Positions 63,200 to 64,000 of a DNA stretch of 64,000 nucleotides are shown in pieces (position 1 is the first letter of the stretch; each line of letters begins with the position of its first letter). The stretch is from the NCBI RefSeq assembly GCF_037055275.1, contig NZ_CP146343.1, positions 2,142,501-2,206,500 on the forward strand, written 5' to 3'. Source of the DNA: Pseudomonas sp. ML2-2023-3. Its GTDB lineage: Bacteria > Pseudomonadota > Gammaproteobacteria > Pseudomonadales > Pseudomonadaceae. Made by a program: the position numbers and the translations under genes. The notes under the pieces were generated by a model, which saw only the letters and a program-made list of their open reading frames with translations, made no database searches and was not told the origin of the DNA.

Positions 63200-63514
63200 T
63201 CAGCGCCGCGTTGCCAGCAGACCAATCAAAAAGCCTACGCCTGCCGCGATACCAACGGACTGCCAAGGGTTGCTCTGAACGTAATCTTCAGTGGCGATCA
63301 CGGCGGCTTCGCCACGGTCTTTCAACGATTCCTTGGTTTCTTCCAGTGTTTCACGGGCTTTGTACAGGCTGTCCTTGATCTGGGCGCGCAGCTCTTCAGC
63401 TTGATCCCCGGCCAGGGAAGCGGTGTGCTCCAGCAGCCGTTCGGCGTCAAGCACCAGAGCCTGGAAATCGGCCATCAGTATTTCTTGAGCATTCTTTGCT
63501 GTTTTGCGGGCCAT
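63200..63514 (-). CDS. DUF883/YqjD-like membrane-anchored protein
   Basis: A 104-residue protein with the same plan as 34456-34773: coiled coil plus glycine-rich tail helix (GIAAGVGFLIGLLATRR). CGGAG precedes the ATG at 63514; the ORF to 63643 has no better support. First gene of the YqjDE-like operon. Its E. coli relative tethers stationary-phase ribosomes to the membrane. Confidence 0.88.
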   Translation of the reverse strand: MARKTAKNAQEILMADFQALVLDAERLLEHTASLAGDQAEELRAQIKDSLYKARETLEETKESLKDRGEAAVIATEDYVQSNPWQSVGIAAGVGFLIGLLATRR

Positions 63515-63655
63515 GATTAACTCCGTTAGTGGCTTGTTGATCGTTCGAGTGTAGGTCTTCGGCGAAGGTTCACTCGCTTCTGCGCCTTCGCATGAGCGTT
63601 GGCAAGGCGCAGGCAAGAGATGTTTGTGTTGAACAGGGACCAACCTTAGCTTAAA

Positions 63656-64000
63656 TCAATCGTTTTCGTGGGGGGTGGATGCATCACGGGAGTCTGTATT
63701 TTCAAAACAGCCTTCAAGCAAGTGATACCGATCATGACGCACTTGATCCACTCGGCGTTGCACGGTTTTTTCAGGCAGCCCAAGCATGATCAGTGCGTGG
63801 GAGGCGAGCATAAGGCTGGACTCCAGCAATTCGGGAACCACTTCAGTCGCACCGGCAGCCTTGAGGTCAGCCAGTTGGCTGTCGTCGCGGGTTCTGACCA
63901 GGATGGGGACTTCGAGTGTGATCAGCCGGGCCTCCTTGAGCACGCACATGGCGACCTCGGTGTTGTCGACGGCAATCACCAGCAGTCGCGCCCGATCCAC
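63656..64000 (-). CDS. C-terminal part of a CPA2-type monovalent cation:proton antiporter (TrkA-N domain)
   Basis: The 114 residues seen are the end of a TrkA-N/Rossmann domain (LLVIAVDNTEVAMCVLKEAR and ILVRTRDDSQLADLKAAGATEVVPELLES) of a KefB/KefC-type antiporter. The N-terminal membrane part lies beyond the window edge, so the gene is truncated here by the window only. Confidence 0.8.
   Translation of the reverse strand: MDRARLLVIAVDNTEVAMCVLKEARLITLEVPILVRTRDDSQLADLKAAGATEVVPELLESSLMLASHALIMLGLPEKTVQRRVDQVRHDRYHLLEGCFENTDSRDASTPHEND

Overview
The window is a chromosomal segment of a Pseudomonas species, probably of the P. fluorescens/P. fragi side of the genus. The evidence is an EarP-EF-P pair with Arg32 in EF-P, a gene order around htpX, alaA, msrB, glutathione peroxidase and a SagS-type kinase that matches my memory of P. 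aeruginosa PA2824-PA2852, etfBA divergent from ETF-ubiquinone oxidoreductase, and many Pseudomonas-style REP pairs. I see no transposase, prophage, CRISPR array or plasmid function.

Layout. 1-9.98 kb is a sugar-acid catabolic block: SDR dehydrogenase, AraFGH-type sugar importer, dgoK-dgoA-dgoD, a galactonate-type MFS permease and an IclR regulator. Together they give most of a De Ley-Doudoroff route (galactose to galactonate to KDGal to KDPGal to pyruvate plus glyceraldehyde 3-phosphate). A duplicated promoter/leader stands before both the SDR gene and dgoK. 9.98-12.1 kb holds a zinc alcohol dehydrogenase and a divergent AraC regulator. 12.2-16.2 kb is the ETF electron-transfer module, with a PsrA-like box and a 19-codon leader ORF before etfB. 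16.3-26.5 kb is mostly core and envelope functions: a periplasmic binding protein, DUF4398 and OmpA lipoproteins, a MocR regulator, START, RraB, a 31-residue membrane protein, an amidotransferase, CorA, an acyltransferase and a crotonase.

26.77-31.47 kb is the most unusual stretch. Beside tRNA-Ser(GGA) lies a tight four-gene operon: an acyl-CoA-dehydrogenase-fold flavoprotein without a recognisable catalytic glutamate, a MoaD/ThiS sulfur carrier already ending in Gly-Gly, a protein that looks like a double hotdog thioesterase, and a MoeZ-type E1-rhodanese fusion. This looks like a small sulfur-transfer pathway for an unknown thio-metabolite, possibly acquired horizontally.

31.5-49.4 kb returns to core genes: stress and envelope small proteins, MFS exporters, GreA/B-like factor, EarP/EF-P, TauE, LysR, class II DAHP synthase, a spermidine-synthase-like protein, DeaD helicase with a long leader, DOPA dioxygenase, Tpm, HtpX, AlaA, MsrB and glutathione peroxidase. 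49.5-60.7 kb is a signalling region: SagS, an AAA ATPase with a free-Met-R-sulfoxide reductase, then a leftward operon of NarL-type response regulator, BvgS-like hybrid kinase and HD-GYP phosphodiesterase, preceded by two RcsB-box-like repeats. 61-64 kb holds dgt, a YqjD/YqjE-like membrane operon and the end of a CPA2-type cation antiporter cut by the window edge.
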